A stretch of 64,000 nucleotides of DNA from Mytilus edulis (Eukaryota > Mollusca > Bivalvia > Mytilida > Mytilidae), in contig NC_092346.1 in assembly GCF_963676685.1 (NCBI RefSeq), positions 47,923,289 through 47,987,288 of the forward strand. Reading direction: 5' to 3'. This document shows, in pieces, positions 21,106 to 35,635 of the stretch (within the stretch, counting starts at the first letter, position 1; the number at the start of each line of letters is the position of its first letter). The notes under the pieces were generated by a model that ran no database searches, had not been told where the DNA came from, and worked only from the letters and a program-made list of their open reading frames with translations. A program made the position numbers and the translations under genes.

Positions 21106-21260
21106 ATGGTAAGGTTTTCAAGTTAATATAAAACAACAACTATCTGTGATCTGGAAGACCTGGTCAAAAACTACATCATTTGGCGTGTGCGGTATTTAGG
21201 ACCATTGTTGATCATTGGTAAATCAGAGCTTGAATTAACATAGACAGCATGTATTGGTGG

Positions 21261-21873
21261 TAGAGTGGGGCGCTCATATTCGCCGTGGACACAATTTCGC
21301 CGTTTTATGATTTTGAGGTGTAAAAACTTCAAAGGATGGTTGAAATGGAAGAAATATGCCGGTAAATTATATTTTTATAACATATATGATTATTTTTGAA
21401 AATGAGACTAAATTTCGGCACTTACCTCAAAGGACCGAAAAACGGACAACGATTTTCAGCCAATTTCCTGACTAAAAAAAAAAAGATTTAAAAGAAGTAT
21501 TTCTTAGTAATTCTTTGACTGGTTGCCCTAAACTTCAGTTTTTTTTACACTTTTCAAATGTCTGCTGTTAATCTATACTGAAATGTATTTGATAAATATT
21601 GTTTAAAGCTGAACAGTTATTTGGTTTTAATTAGATGTGTAACAACGGCGAATAAGTGTCCCCCGTTGACAAAACATTAGGAAATTTCAAACACCCTTTA
21701 ATCCAACTTTTCAGATGATTTTTTTTCAAAACAAACACGTTTTAAAGCTAAGAATATTTTGCATGTGAAGTTATCTTCATATAGAAATATCAGTATACTT
21801 CAAAAACATGAAGACCTAAACATAAACCGAAGAAAACATGGAAAGATATGGCGAAAATAAGCACCCCACTCTA
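21261..21873. mobile_element. 613-bp TIR element with TA target site
   Basis: The ends TAGAGTGGGGCGCTCATATT (21261) and its near-complement 'AATAAGCACCCCACTCTA' (ending 21873) form a ~24-bp inverted repeat. The outer TA on each side is consistent with a TA duplication (Tc1/mariner type). Both ends also hold TTCGCC / GGCGAA. No transposase is seen. Confidence 0.7.
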
Positions 21874-21989
21874 TACGGGACTGTCATTAGTTCACAAATA
21901 TATTAAGCTCGTTTTCTTCACTCTAGCCATGTTTAATATCGTTTAAAAATTTTGGTTCGACATGTTCCCGACGTCTTGTGCTTTCATAT

Positions 21990-22260
21990 GAAAACAACGG
22001 ATTTGAATCGAGGGAAAAGTATATCTATTAATAAAAAATACTGAAAAACAAAGTACAGCCACAACATAAAAAGAAAACCAGACAATAAGACAAACTGTTC
22101 CAAAAAACATCACAAAGAAAACTAGATTAAAGCAACACGAAACTCCTTTAAAAACTTCGGAATCAGCTGCTTCAGAAGGGTAACACACAAGTGATGTCTC
22201 GCAACTCCACACAGACACATGTATTATATGTCTCTGGCTTGAAATATTGTTACGGGAATA
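21990..22260 (-). repeat. Diverged dispersed repeat related to family A
   Basis: 'AAAGCAACACGAAACTCC' and 'GCTTCAGAAGGGTAACACAC' resemble the antisense A repeat around 20150-20220. Strong divergence suggests an old copy. The minus-strand open frame 21943-22263 is not supported. Confidence 0.4.
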
Positions 22261-22288
22261 CATATTTCAAATTTCAAATATATTTCAG

Positions 22289-22635
22289 ATGAAACTGTTT
22301 GCCTTTGTGATTGTGTTTACTTTGATAAAATAGAAGCATTTAAGAACCAAACTCGGGAGAAAAAATCTATGGAGGAATTGAAAGAAGAAATGGCACCGGA
22401 GTTAGCAGAAATGAAAAAGAACTTGACTGTTGATCCTAAAAAAATGTCATCATTTTTAAATACAAAAGTCAGCAAAGGCGACGAGCGGAAGTCGTCGAAA
22501 CAGATTGGTGTGTTAGGAATTGTTTTTCTGACAATCGAAGTGTGTGCACTTGTATTCGCAGACTTGATATCATATAGACAACATTGGGCAATGATCCGTG
22601 ATAATTGGAATGGCTTTCGAGCGCGTTTTTTTTAA
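22289..22635 (+). CDS. Terminal exon of a single-pass membrane protein (partial gene)
   Basis: Opens after a clear acceptor (ATATATTTCAG, ending 22288) with a Cys-rich start ETVCLCDCVYFDKIEAFK and runs to TAA at 22633-22635. It then has a Lys/Glu-rich helix (MEELKEEMAPELAEMKKN) and a basic patch (KGDERKSSKQ). A hydrophobic segment of about 23 residues (IGVLGIVFLTIEVCALVFAD) should be a membrane anchor, with a short cytoplasmic tail. This layout is one I associate with C-termini of uncharacterised molluscan surface proteins. The ATG at 22369 is internal, so an independent start there is unlikely. Upstream exons are not identified; 16977-17136 is a weak candidate. No disabling change is seen. 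Confidence 0.65.
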
Positions 22636-25600
22636 CTTTTGAAGAAATATGATGATCGAATAAGTCATGTTTTATTGACAAAACAATTGTAAATAGCGTG
22701 TATGTTTGTTTATGTTTATGTTATTTTGATTGTTTATAAGACAAAGGTAAGTCTGGTGATGAAACTTAATGTTCACTAATTTAGATGTGCTGGAAGATTG
22801 TGAGAATAGTGTATTTCTGCAACTCTTAATATAGAAGCCGTTATTTTATACAATTATAGCCTTTGTATAGTTATATCGACATATGAGAAGCATATTGACT
22901 GAGGATGAAGTAAAATGTTTTGTTTGAAGTCTAGATATATAGTTTGTTTCTGATACCAAAAAATGTGTTTAAAATGATAAACAACTGATTAAATGAGGGG
23001 TATTTAAAATTTAAAACAGAATTCTGTTTAGAACAAAACCTTCTGAAATTAAAGCAGGTCACATTAGAGTGGGTAACATAAAGTTCCCTTTGAAACCAGG
23101 TGAGAAATATAGAGTATTGAGAGATAATTTGTTCAATTTTTGGAACAAGTCTTGGTAATTTTTTATATTATTATATTATTTGTATGTAAATTATTGTAGT
23201 ATAAGATTGTGAGAAACTCATACCAAATATCCCCAAAATGAGCTTTGTATTGTAAAATTTTATAATGGCAAATTTGTGTATAGGCTTACTATAGGTAACA
23301 ACTTTTAACCAAAAGGTGAAGAGGAGCTACTCCAGTGATATTTTTTTGTAGATATAATGTCTTTATTTTTGATAATGTAGTATTTTCAACTTTCTACCTA
23401 TATTATAAAGTAAGTGGAGTAAAATATTCTCCTGTTACCCTGTCTGCTGTGGCTGATTTTTTCTTAATAAATTTTGTAAACTTTGTCAACTATTAATGTT
23501 ACCATCCCTTTTGATAGCAAGTCAATGAGGCAGAAAAAATCTATTGAATAACGCTGACTTTTAAAATATGTGTAACTTTGCTTTGTCTGCAGGTAAGATC
23601 TATGAAATATGCTCATCCAGGGGCAGTGTGGACTCTGTATAAAACTTCTTCTTTTTTTAACGTAGATGAACTGATGCCTTTTGGTTAAATGTCTGCTGCT
23701 CTAGCACATGTCTGTTTTCCTAACTATTTATTATATTAAGACCGAAAAAATAAATTGTAAGAAATGTTTAAAATAAGTAATAGTAATAAACATTTTTGTC
23801 TTGGAAATCATTAAGAGGGTTTACATTCTTCTATTACAGGGTTTAAAGGACCTGAACTTTTTCATGGTACATTGACCCTCTTCTAAAGATGTAGATTAAT
23901 TGTATGATTTAGAGATCCATTGTTATTGGTAAATTTTCTCTGGTAGAATTCACCTAATTTTGACCTAATTTAAATGGTTCATTTATCAACTTTACTTTCT
24001 TGATGTGATAACTTTCATATTACTGTGAATAAAAGGTGTTTTTCAAAAAAAAAATAATATTAAGCACATGGCATATACATCTGATAGTTATCTGAATACC
24101 TAGTGTTAAATTGTTCACTGATCAATATTTAGTTTTCACACTAAGGTGATATATTACAATGTCTATGTGAAATAGAACAACTGTAACTGGTCAAGAGAAT
24201 AATTGTCTTTGTAAAAGTCTGAAAATTCTGTGCAAGAGAAGTCAACAATCTTTTGCCAATGAAGTCCTTTTTTTTTTGGACTGATACTAACATAGAACCT
24301 AGAGTCAAGTGCTACGTTTAAACTTTCAATCTATGTATTGTCATCATCATCATCTAAAAACATCACTTTTACGACATCTATCACACTTAGGACACTTTGG
24401 ATGCCTTCAACTTAGGAAAAAGGAGTACTTTGAATATGGAAGACCTCAGGAAATGGCCTGATCAAAGGAGTTGGATATTCAAACATCTCTAATGATAACA
24501 TCCGTTGACATATTTTAAGGCATGATCTTTAGAAAATACAAAAATCCCAGTAAATCTCTTTAAAACATGGCATAATCAGAAATATTTTCAGTTTTACAAT
24601 CATAAAATTATATCCTCAATAAATATCACAAGAACTTGTTTTTTTAAATATTTTTAATGGATGGAATATATATGTTTCACTTATGTTCATTACTTGATCA
24701 CAGTGTTAACATCCCACAATTCATTGCTCTCAATGACAGTTATATGAAAACAAAATGGAGTCACCACCTGAATATCAAAAGCATTCAGAACTGAAACAAT
24801 ATATACATATATACTTATTCTATGTAGTTAAATTAAGAAAAAATATTACAGATTAATTCAAGTTGTTTGCAGTTGTTTTTAATAAAATAGTTGCAACTTT
24901 TTTCCAGAAAACTTCAAGTGTGTCAATCTAACGTTGTCGAGCATCAGGTTCATGTGACATTTTTCTTTAGCAAAAAGGTGAATTTCTCTAAAGGTTTCAT
25001 TTATACAAATTAATTTTTTCCTGACATGCTTATGGTTTATTTGTAACTTTACTTATGTAGAACTATAAATAATTCAGAGTTCACTTTTTTATTTTGATGC
25101 ACACAGATGTGTTATGCATTTAAGTTTTCAAAATTTCGAACATGAGCAAATTTATGAAGATTTTTCTGGAAAATGTTGTGCAAACTGAAATTAATATCCT
25201 AGAAATATTCAAGAAACAATATTCTGTACCATATAATAGATCTATCCTGTTCAAGATGTTAGGACAAATATAACTAGTAAGAGATCAGGTTTTGTTGAAT
25301 AGTAGATGTTAAAAAAAAGCAAAGTATTGTCAACTAAGTTCTTGACAAGATTTTTTGCTTACAAAAAGATATGAATCTAATGGAATAGGAGAAAAAATGC
25401 ATTCTGCTATAAACATCACTAATTTAAGTTCAATTGACACTGAACATATCCTGTTTCATTGAAAATATTTGATACAAATATACTGTACAATAATTTACAA
25501 TTTGACATTCCTTCAAAATTAATGGATTTTACCACTACATATTAAGATAAATTTTCGATACAAGAAAAACAAGAAAACTAATCACACATATATCATATCT

Positions 25601-28272
25601 GATTAAAAATAGTGAATACACAATTTGTGACCATATAAACACAAAGAAATTCGCACTAGATGGTAACAGAGAGGCAATATTATTTTCGCCTTAAAGAGTC
25701 ATTGTTTACCAGAAGTCGCAAGTTGCAATTCCAAAAGGTTTACATAAGTTAAAAATTATAAAAAAAATTATAAGAAATTACTCACAATTTTTTTGGGATG
25801 GGATTGTTTTTTTTTTTTAGAAGATCAAATAATGAAATATGACTTTTCTAAACTTGTACAAAATTGGAAAAGATATGACTTTTAGTCAATATACTGCTTT
25901 TGAACATAGTACTGATACAATTATTAATAGGTTACCATTTATTTGGTTCTTAGATAAGGAAAACATATCTTGTTTACTAGGAATTTCTTTGGTTTGCTAT
26001 GTATTAAGTAAGAAGTCATCATTTCATAAAAAATATTTTAATACCAACATATGCCTATCCAAAACATTATTTAAATATAAATTACATTTTCAATGGATAA
26101 TTCTGACAATTTCACAATTTATTATTAACCTTTACCCAAAGACTGTTGCAAGATCAAAATTAAATCTTTATATAAATCAAATCAATGTACCTTAATAAAG
26201 TATAGTTTTAATTTGAAATTTCTTTGGAATGACATTACAACATGATATAAGTGTACTCTTTTTAGCATACAAACATAAAAATATTGCATTATAAAAACAA
26301 ACTATGACCTGCATTTTATATTAATGACCAAAATATACAGCAAATAGAAACACAAACATATCTGATTAAAATATCGCCTGTATTGATGAAATCATAGAGA
26401 TAATAGCTTATCTTTCATATCAAATGTTGTATATGTTAAAACTAACTTGGGGAATTAAAATATGAAATTGATTATGATGGAGTATTGATTATATAAATAT
26501 GTTATAAATTATAAATGTGAAACTTTAATTCAAAATTGATTCTAGAAGTGTATACTGTATTATGAGTTATGACCCATGTAAAATTACAGAAATCTAGTCA
26601 CTGTCAATTGAATTTTGATGTCCAAATTTTAATTAGTTAACATACAATCATGAAAGGACACAATACTGAGAATAAACTAATGCAACAAAAGAACTAGAAT
26701 GAACCTATGCTTTATTATATTTCGATATAATCACATAAATATTTTCTCTTTAATATAAAATATCACACAAAAAGGTAGGAAATCTCAAAGGAATTTTTCA
26801 TGCATAAGTGGTTATTCTCATAAAAAATTCAGACAGGAAATTGTTTGAAGATAATTTTAAAATGCTTGTGGGCAGTATTGAACTTATAAGAAATCAAAGC
26901 ACTGACAACACTGTAAGCCAGCCAAACTGACCTAATCACCAAAAGCATCATATCCATTTATGTGAATACTAATGTTTTATACAAAGCAGTTGCAGTTGCT
27001 GGAGGCTCCCTTACAGTTTTAAGAGGAATACACATACAACTTGGATAGAAGTCTCTTTCTTTCATAGATATTATCCTAGCAGGTAGTTGTTAAATGAACT
27101 ATAATCAACAGTAAATTTAACTTTGCAAGTATCACATCTTCATATTTAAAAATGCCAAACAAAGACAGATGAAAGAGTCTTATCAAGAAGTTTTTAACAG
27201 ATGAAGTTAACCCATATTAATATCTGAAACAATCATATTGAAAGTTATATTTTTTAAACTGCATGATAGGCCCCAAGCAACGCTATTATAGTCTACTGTT
27301 GGGAAAATGAAAATGGATAGGGCTAAATGCACATCAAATTAATCAAATTACAATAACCATGCAGACAGAAAAGTCTTGATTGTCGGTTTCCTTATCTGGG
27401 GTAATTTAAAATTTGAATATTAGTTCAAATTTCTTGTACACACTAATTGTTGAGACTTCATACAACTTTCTTTGCTTTGCAGAATTCATTCAGATTCATT
27501 TATTACCAACAACTGTGATTAGAATATATTAAAATAACCGAATACAAATTTTCAACAGAGATGATGCTGTAAGAAAGATTCAAGCCAAGATTGTTTACAT
27601 ATGACAGGAAATTTTAGAGAAAATAACAACAATAGCTAGAAAAATAAATGTTTTGAGTTATGTCAATATTAGTGGTAAATATGCAGAAAAAATAGTGACA
27701 GTGGAATTGTTTCCAAAAGAGTTTATAAATTCATAAGTTAACAATATGAAAAAAACATAAAAAAAATAATAAAGATTTACAATATCTATGGACTTGTATA
27801 CTTGAAATCACAGAAACCCAGGATTGTCTTTTTTTTTCTGTTTTGTCTGCTTTTGGCAATTTTTATTTTTTTTAATTTCTATTCTGTATAACAGAAATAA
27901 TTTGTAGCATTGGATAAAATATAGGATAAAAAATAGTGATGTCTGCATATGGATAATTCTCTTTTAATCAGAACTTCATTTTCTTTTCACTACAACAGGC
28001 GTGTAATTTCAAATTTATCTATTGCAATTAGCAATTTTTTATCATATATGAAAAATGTGAAGTTTCATACTGAAACAAATTTTCATACTGTATACATATA
28101 TACATGAAAATAGATTTACTGTTAAATACATATAGCACTATGTGTCCAATAAAACATGAAATATATATTACAACTGTAGAGTAAATCTTCCTTCCATACT
28201 GAAGAAGTCATCAGAAGGGAGACAACTCACATAACATTATAGCACACTTGTCCTGTTACACAACACTGAATA
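22636..28272. other. Long AT-rich region between the two convergent 3' ends
   Basis: The 3' side of the membrane-protein exon (plus strand; AATAAA at 23466 is one candidate signal) and the 3' side of Cab39 (minus strand) share this region, so it probably contains both 3'UTRs. No repeat with clear ends and no convincing gene are seen. The open frame 25839-26195 has no known features. Confidence 0.5.
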
Positions 28273-28455
28273 CTATGACTCGTCGACTGATTTAAGCTCT
28301 TTAATTTGTTTAATAAGATATGCTTTTTCGTCGTTAAATTGTTCGTCATCGGATCGTTCTGTGTGAAATTTCGTTAAAAAGTCAACAAGCTTTTCTTTGT
28401 TCCTAAGTAATATATCCAATATTGGCTTTGGTTTATTTGGATTTGCTACAAACAC
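28273..28455 (-). CDS. Cab39: Cab39 coding exon 7 (last)
   Basis: Starts after TTTTTTTTGCAG with [20 protein letters not shown], contains the [19 protein letters not shown] block and ends in TAG (28273-28275). 61 codons including the stop, phase 0. The ATG at 28459-28461 belongs to the intron, not to the protein. Confidence 0.96.
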   Translation of the reverse strand: MFVANPNKPKPILDILLRNKEKLVDFLTKFHTERSDDEQFNDEKAYLIKQIKELKSVDES

Positions 28456-31400
28456 CTGCAAAAAAAATGATCATATAAAAGAACATATACCCCCTTGTTT
28501 AGACCTCATAAAAGGCTACAATTTTTACATTTTTCAATAACCCTGAGGAAAAGCAGAAATTCATTTGATTGGTTGTTATGATTGTGTCACAATCAATTGA
28601 GTTTTTTACGATTTCAATTATTAGATATTATAAAAATAAGTGTGCAATACATGTCACTTTTCACCTGACCTATAAACAAAATTGTTTACTAATTGAGTGG
28701 AATGGATTCCACACTTAACTCAGAAACATATAAATTAACCGAAATTTAAAAAAACAACAACACCAGACTAACAAAGGCAATATTTTTGTACTTATGCATA
28801 AGAATGGCTAAGCTAAACTGCTATGTGCATTTCTCTTCCTTGGTCTGAATTTTATCATGTTCAAAGAGTGCTTTTGTGTTCTGCATGAATAGTATACATC
28901 ATATTTTTTCTTTTCTGTTATAACATATTTCTTCAACTATAACCAAGCAAGTATCCAAATTCTGTTTTATATCTTATTCTAAAAGTTACATTCAAGTTTT
29001 CAGTGTACATAGAGGAAGATATTTTTTAATAGAAGAAACATGCTCTTTCGAAAGGACTGAATGTCATGTAAGCACTGTTAAAGCAGTCTGTTTAACATGC
29101 TAAAACTGACTGGAAACTTAATTTTGTTAATAGCTTACTATTTATGAATTCATATTGATTTACCTTTCTTTTGAAGAGTGTAAATTGTCAGTTTCATAAT
29201 GCTTTTTTATTGTGACAATAAAATGTATTAGAGAAATTTATTAATTAGGGCTATTCCAGAAAAAAATGTATGGGAGGTGGGGGAGAAGGCACATTATATT
29301 AATAATACATGGGTGATGGGTATCAGAGCAACTTTTCACACTATAATGCACTATAATTCTCAATTACAATTGTCTGGGTGGCGGGTGCTGATAAAAACTG
29401 CCTTCCAACCCCCCCCCCCCCCCCCCCCATACATTTTTTTCTGGAATAGCCCTTATTATAAAGGATTTTTTATGGCCCTTAAGTGCTATCATAGTTGTCA
29501 AGGAATAAAGCTAATTGAATTCATACCTTGAATACATGGAAAGCTTCAAACTGAATGTTTCTGCTTTTCTCCCTCAACATGTTCATCATAAGTTTTAGAT
29601 TATCGGGATTGGAAATGTACTTTGTCATCGTGGTGAAATTATGTCTGTCTAACAATAACTCTCCTAACAACTACAAAATAAAAACACAAGAAATATGAAG
29701 CATGTTTTCAACAAACATGAATATATATGGCTTTCTACAGCTAAAATCTGAAATAAAATGATAAAAAAAAACTAGACGTATTCAGTAAACACAAAGTCCC
29801 TTTCTCAGTCTGTGACTACCTGTTTCAGTATGTGTCTGATCGAAAAGTAATTTGACTTTTTCTTCAATATTTTCAAATAAAAAAAGATCTAAATTTCTGT
29901 CTGACAACTTGTTTGTCTATCTACAGCTTCTCTTTTTAGTACATTTATGGGAATTATTGTGCATGTGTTTATATTTTGAGCAGATTCCAATCTGCACAAT
30001 CAGTCAATACTTATAATCTAACAATACCGTACTCACATAAACAAATAAACAAGAACAATATGTTTAAGTATAATTACCACACAACTAATGTTTGAATTAA
30101 TGTGTCAATTCAATGTGTCAATTGATGTGTCAATTCAAACCTACTTAAAACCAAAACCAAAGGGTGTTTTAGCTAGGAAACTCAGTACCATGATAATGAA
30201 CTGTCATAATTCAGTACATTTCATAATTCATAGGTTAGGAGGAATATACATGAATCCATAAACATCCAGTCTAAAGCTCCAGATTACTGTAAATTCAGAA
30301 ATGCTTCCCTTAATTTATTATTGCAAATGATGAATGATATACACACATGCAAGATAAATTATTCTATTGCACCATAGGTAAATTATGTCGTTGTGATTGG
30401 TCAACTGCTGTCATTTGGTGACCCCGGGGGTCCCCCTATGGATCTGTAGGGGTCTAGTAAATTTCATAAGGAGTTCATGACGTAATGTCTAATGTTAATG
30501 GTGATGTCATCTATTGGTGCTTTTTTTTCAGTGTTTATTTTTCTACAAACATTGCAGGAAAAGTTCTACGTGCGAAAAATTTGTTAAACTGTTCACTACT
30601 GACCATAGAGAGTACCGTATACGGCCGTGTATTGTCCGCATTTGTGTATAGTCCGCACCCCGTCTTCATCCCCAAATATCGAGGAAAAAGTCTAGTTCGC
30701 TTGTATAGTCCGCGGCAACTTTTGACAAGATCGGGTCCGCGAACAATGACGGAAAGTGCAGAATTTGCGGTATTTTTTATATATATTTTTTTGCCGAGAT
30801 CGGCAATATAGTAAGTAATGTTGTTGAAAAGATAGATAGTCAGTTAAAACGATATGTTTTTAATCTTTGTTAAAGACCGGCAACACAGTAATTATTGTTG
30901 TTAAAAGATCGATGATCAATATAAAATTATGATCAGTTTGTAAAAGAAGACTTAAAAGATATGTATTTAATCTTTTTTAAAAGTTTTCAAAAGATTCTGT
31001 TTAATTGCTTAATTAAATCGTCTTTCAGACTATCATTCTTTACATATTAATTTAAAGTCCCAAACAATGAAAGTAAGAACTGTATTCATGAATGTAATAA
31101 ATGTTAATTAATTCAATCATGTACATTTAACTATCCGACGGCTTATCACTTTTGATATCATTGAAAGTAGTAGCTTGCCCAAGCCAATAAACTGTTTAAA
31201 ATTCTAACAATAAATATTTGGTATGCTATTAAACAAAAGATGTTCGATGTTTAAAAATTGATTAGAACTCATTAAAATGTTACAACTCTTTAATCTTATC
31301 ATTTCTTTTATTGATTTGAAGAACTGCCTCAGGTTATTGAATTACATTCATCACTTGTCAAAAGTTGACATGGTTAATTAATTGCTTTACACACAAACCC

Positions 31401-34400
31401 GTAAACTCATTCATGTAAGACGATACACCTGCACAATGTGACCTTTCACCTGGAAATATAGTTTCGTATACAAAATTCCACTTCTTTCAGGTTTACACTT
31501 TCAGTATTAATGGTTACGATTTACAATTAAAAAATGTTAGGTCTTGATTTATTTACGTCGATAAGTTAAGAGTTAAACACAAATAGTCGGAATACGAAAA
31601 TTTTTGATACTTTAATCACACATTTTCAAAATGGCGGATCGTGGTTTACTTGTACTGTACACACGCGAATAACATTAAACAAAATCGATCTTGGGAAGAT
31701 TTCACTAGGTTTCAACTTGACTATTATGGTTTTACCATTGAAAGGTTCATCTTTCATTGATATTCAGGATTCAGGTACACTGTTAAGATGCAATGACACA
31801 AATTTGACCAAATCCGAAACAAAGCGGACATTCTATCAAAGGCTGATTTTTATGCAAATTACTAAGTCAACACTGTTAGATTGTTTATTTTATTTAAAAA
31901 AAATAACACAGAGTAGTCAAGAATACAGTTAGATTGTTTATTTTATTTCTAAATAATACAGAGAGCTGTCAAGAATACATTATAATATTGACAACATATG
32001 ATGTTTCTGTTTACTTGGCCAAACCTCGTTCAACATCGTATCCCAACTCTGGAAAAAAATGGCATGAAATCCTATAGTACTGCATAGTCCGCACCCCTTC
32101 CATCAATTTCATTCCCAGGGTAAAAAACCGCGGACTATACACGCCTTTCTACGGTAAGTAAAATGTATAGGAGATTCCTCCTTCGGGCTTACCCCTATTG
32201 ATTAGGTGGTCAGTAGCAAAACATATAACTTGTAGTGATTTCAGGAAATGCTGCACAGAAATTATCACATCAAATTTACAATGCAATGTTTTATTTAGAG
32301 AAACCTATCATGTGGCACTTTGCACAAAATAAAAACTGGCTGTCAAATATTTCTGAATTTTATAGAAATTATTTTTTTTTCCTTTTTAAAGTCTCTTCCT
32401 ACATTCCATGGTACATGAATTCCATTAAGGCTACCCCTCTGAAACTCACTTCCCTTGCTATAGTAATTGTCATTTATACTTTGAAGAAATGTTTTTATGT
32501 GTTAGGTTAATTTGCACTAAAGATTAAAGTTAATTATAAATTAAAATTGAATGTCATGATGTAGCACAAAAATCTTTTAAAAAATTTCAAAATTATCATT
32601 TTTTTCACATTAAAGCTGTATGATATATCATTTTTGTTAATTGTTAAATCCATTTATCAAAATAATTTAATCTCAAATTTAGGATTTTCCAAGTTATAAT
32701 GATAACAGTAGTATCTTTTTGATTAAAGGCTCTTGAGACAAGTTATAATGATAACAGTAGTATCTTTTTGATTAAAGGCTCTTGAGACTATAAGACAAAG
32801 CTGATGAAAATGTAAAGCAACCCAAGGCTTCATAATTATTCACACTTAAAATTACTGACCTTAACATTTTCTATCCGTCATATGATTTTGCTACATGACT
32901 GCTTAAAGGGGAGTGCTTTAAGCAGTCATGTAGCAAAATCATATGACGGAAAGAAAATTTTTAGGTCAGTAATTTTTCAAAAATAAATTCTTTGTTGTAA
33001 AAACAAAAAAGAGTAAACTACAAAAATGAACAATGACATAGTATCAATTAGATACATATATTTTTAAAATTCAATTTGTCTTTAAACATGTTAAAAAAAC
33101 ATATGATCCATAATATTGTCCATTTACAATAAATGCCCATAGTACATTAAATATTTATTGGCAATTTTTAATAAAATGGTATTCAGTAAAACAGAGAATT
33201 TTAATGACTTAAATGTCTCATCAAATTAGGGACGACATCAAAAGATCGATGTAGGATAAAAAACTTAAATCAAATAGTTTGGGGGCGGGGGGTTAAAATT
33301 CTGCAAGTTTTGTATATCTAAAATAGATTTTTACATGTATCCCTATGGTAAATCATTTTTTCCCAAATTAAGTTAAGAGGGGGGTGGGGGGTCAGTGAAA
33401 AAACTATGTGAATTAAGTTTTTTATCCTACATTGAACTTTTGATGTCGTCCCTTATTGTCTTAATCATAAATTATTAATTTAAAATATACCAGTATTTAA
33501 CAAACAATCATTCCATGTTTTGATTAATATATTTCATTGTCAAATGAGTTGAATTGACAACATATTATTTACAATTAAGGAATGACTGTAATATTTTTTC
33601 TGTCTATGAAGAAATAACATAAAAAATTTGGTGCACACTGCATAACGAGCGTAGCGCGTTATTTAACAGTGTGCATCACATTTTTTATGTTATTTCGAAT
33701 AGACAGAAAAAATATTAGTCATTTCTTATAATTTAATTCTAAATTCCATTTTAAACCGTAGAAAACCATGAAAAACCGTTGATGACGTCATGGTCACATG
33801 ACTAAATTATGTCTATGGGCTGATAACAAAATAACGTCAGCCAATCAGAAGACGTGTTACATCCAAAATTAAATTATTCAATGATATATCTGTAAAATGA
33901 CTTAATGAGACATTTGCCTTATTTTTTATGAGGATCTCGAAAGTCTGAATATCCTCACCTGTTTTAAACAAAAGATTAAAGGTCAAAAGTAGGTTCAAGA
34001 GATAAACACTGTCTGTTGTTGAAAAAGAGAAGCAAAAGATACTAGAGGAACAGTCAAAACTGTTTGTTGAATGGCTTTTATTAATTTTTATGTTGATTGC
34101 AGTCTCACAAAAATGTATTCAGTCATACAAGAGAATTAATGCAGACATCCATGGGTTTTCAATGTTTTTAGCAAAAAATACCATTTGGCAACAGCTTTTA
34201 TTTATAATAGATTTATAAGTAAAAGGGACATAACTCTGATAAACAAAAATCAAAATTATGATATGACCCCAGAATAAAATTCTATTCTACTACAGGAAAA
34301 GATTAACGTGTTACATTGGTTTCAACAAAAAATATATACTATACATAAATACATGAGCTTCAGAATTTAAACAAGGGATTACACAAAATTTGTAACTTTC

Positions 34401-35603
34401 TAAACTGAAAAAAAAAGATTATGAATAAAGAAACATGTAATTTCTAATAACAAATATTGAGAAAAGATATTATAAAATATTGGATGTCAGATGTGTGTTA
34501 TCTTGTAGTTGTATCTGGATATTTGAAGGAGTATTGAAGCATAACAGGTGAAAACTTACCTTGAGTGCTTGCCGTCTTGTCACATAATTCTCAGAATTTA
34601 ACAAAGACTGGTAATTATCAAATATCCTGTCATAATTAGCCTCTAAAAATTCAGATGACAACATTTTGTGTTTTGTCAATAACTCCTGGAAAAGGTAAAT
34701 AAATGTATTAGTCAATATATAAAACAATTTAAGTCAGTCTGCTTCTAAAATTGTTCAAATTGGTATAGAGATGAACCTTTAATGGTTTTAAGATTCATTA
34801 AAAGTAACAAGTTTACATTTATAGCTGTAGCAACAAAATTTGAAAATAATCAAATAGGAACAAATTTTATTAATCGTCCATCACCATGTTGATAACCATG
34901 GTTGTTAAGATTAGTAGTGATTCTCAAAATTTCATTAGAACTAATTTTAACATTTAGTCTCTGTCGGTAATCTTTCTCATGCTTCTAGGCTTTCAAGAAC
35001 ATGAACAATATATCTGATGCAACAGGCAATTTGTTTTGCTTGTTTTTCATTCATAATTGTTCTGGACTGTTACTTAAAGCCATAAGAAACCTCAAATCAA
35101 AAAAATAATACATACCGTATTTATTCTATTTAAAGCTCCCTTCTAATTAAGGCCCCCCTACCGAAAATCGCGTACAGAACTTTTGACGTCTAATAAACGC
35201 CCCCATTTTGTAGTTAAAAAAATAAAATTGAAACTTAACCATTACAATATTGCAAAGAAATCGACCCGGTCACTGAGAAACATGAAACGAAAAATCAATA
35301 ATGCCCATGTTTTCATCCACTGTGATAATCCACAGGCACTTGTCTCAGAAAAAAATTTCCTATATACCTTATTATAACACAAGGTACTTAACTTGCATTT
35401 TAGAAAAATGTCAGGTGATGATGAAGTTCCGTTATATGCCGCTTTATAGGCTGTCAATCCCGCTAAAACATTTTATATCGTAAATCTAAATTGATTTATC
35501 TTTACAATGGTGTATAACATGCCTGCATTTGTTGTCGGAATCATCCGTAGCAATCCTACCAAAGTATGTCAATCGTAATAATTTTGCAAACCGCTGAAGC
35601 AAT

Positions 35604-35635
<32 letters not shown>

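Noticed and set aside
25839..26195. 118-codon open frame
   Set aside because: AT-rich composition, no family features, and no splice or start context. It lies in a region probably belonging to 3'UTRs.
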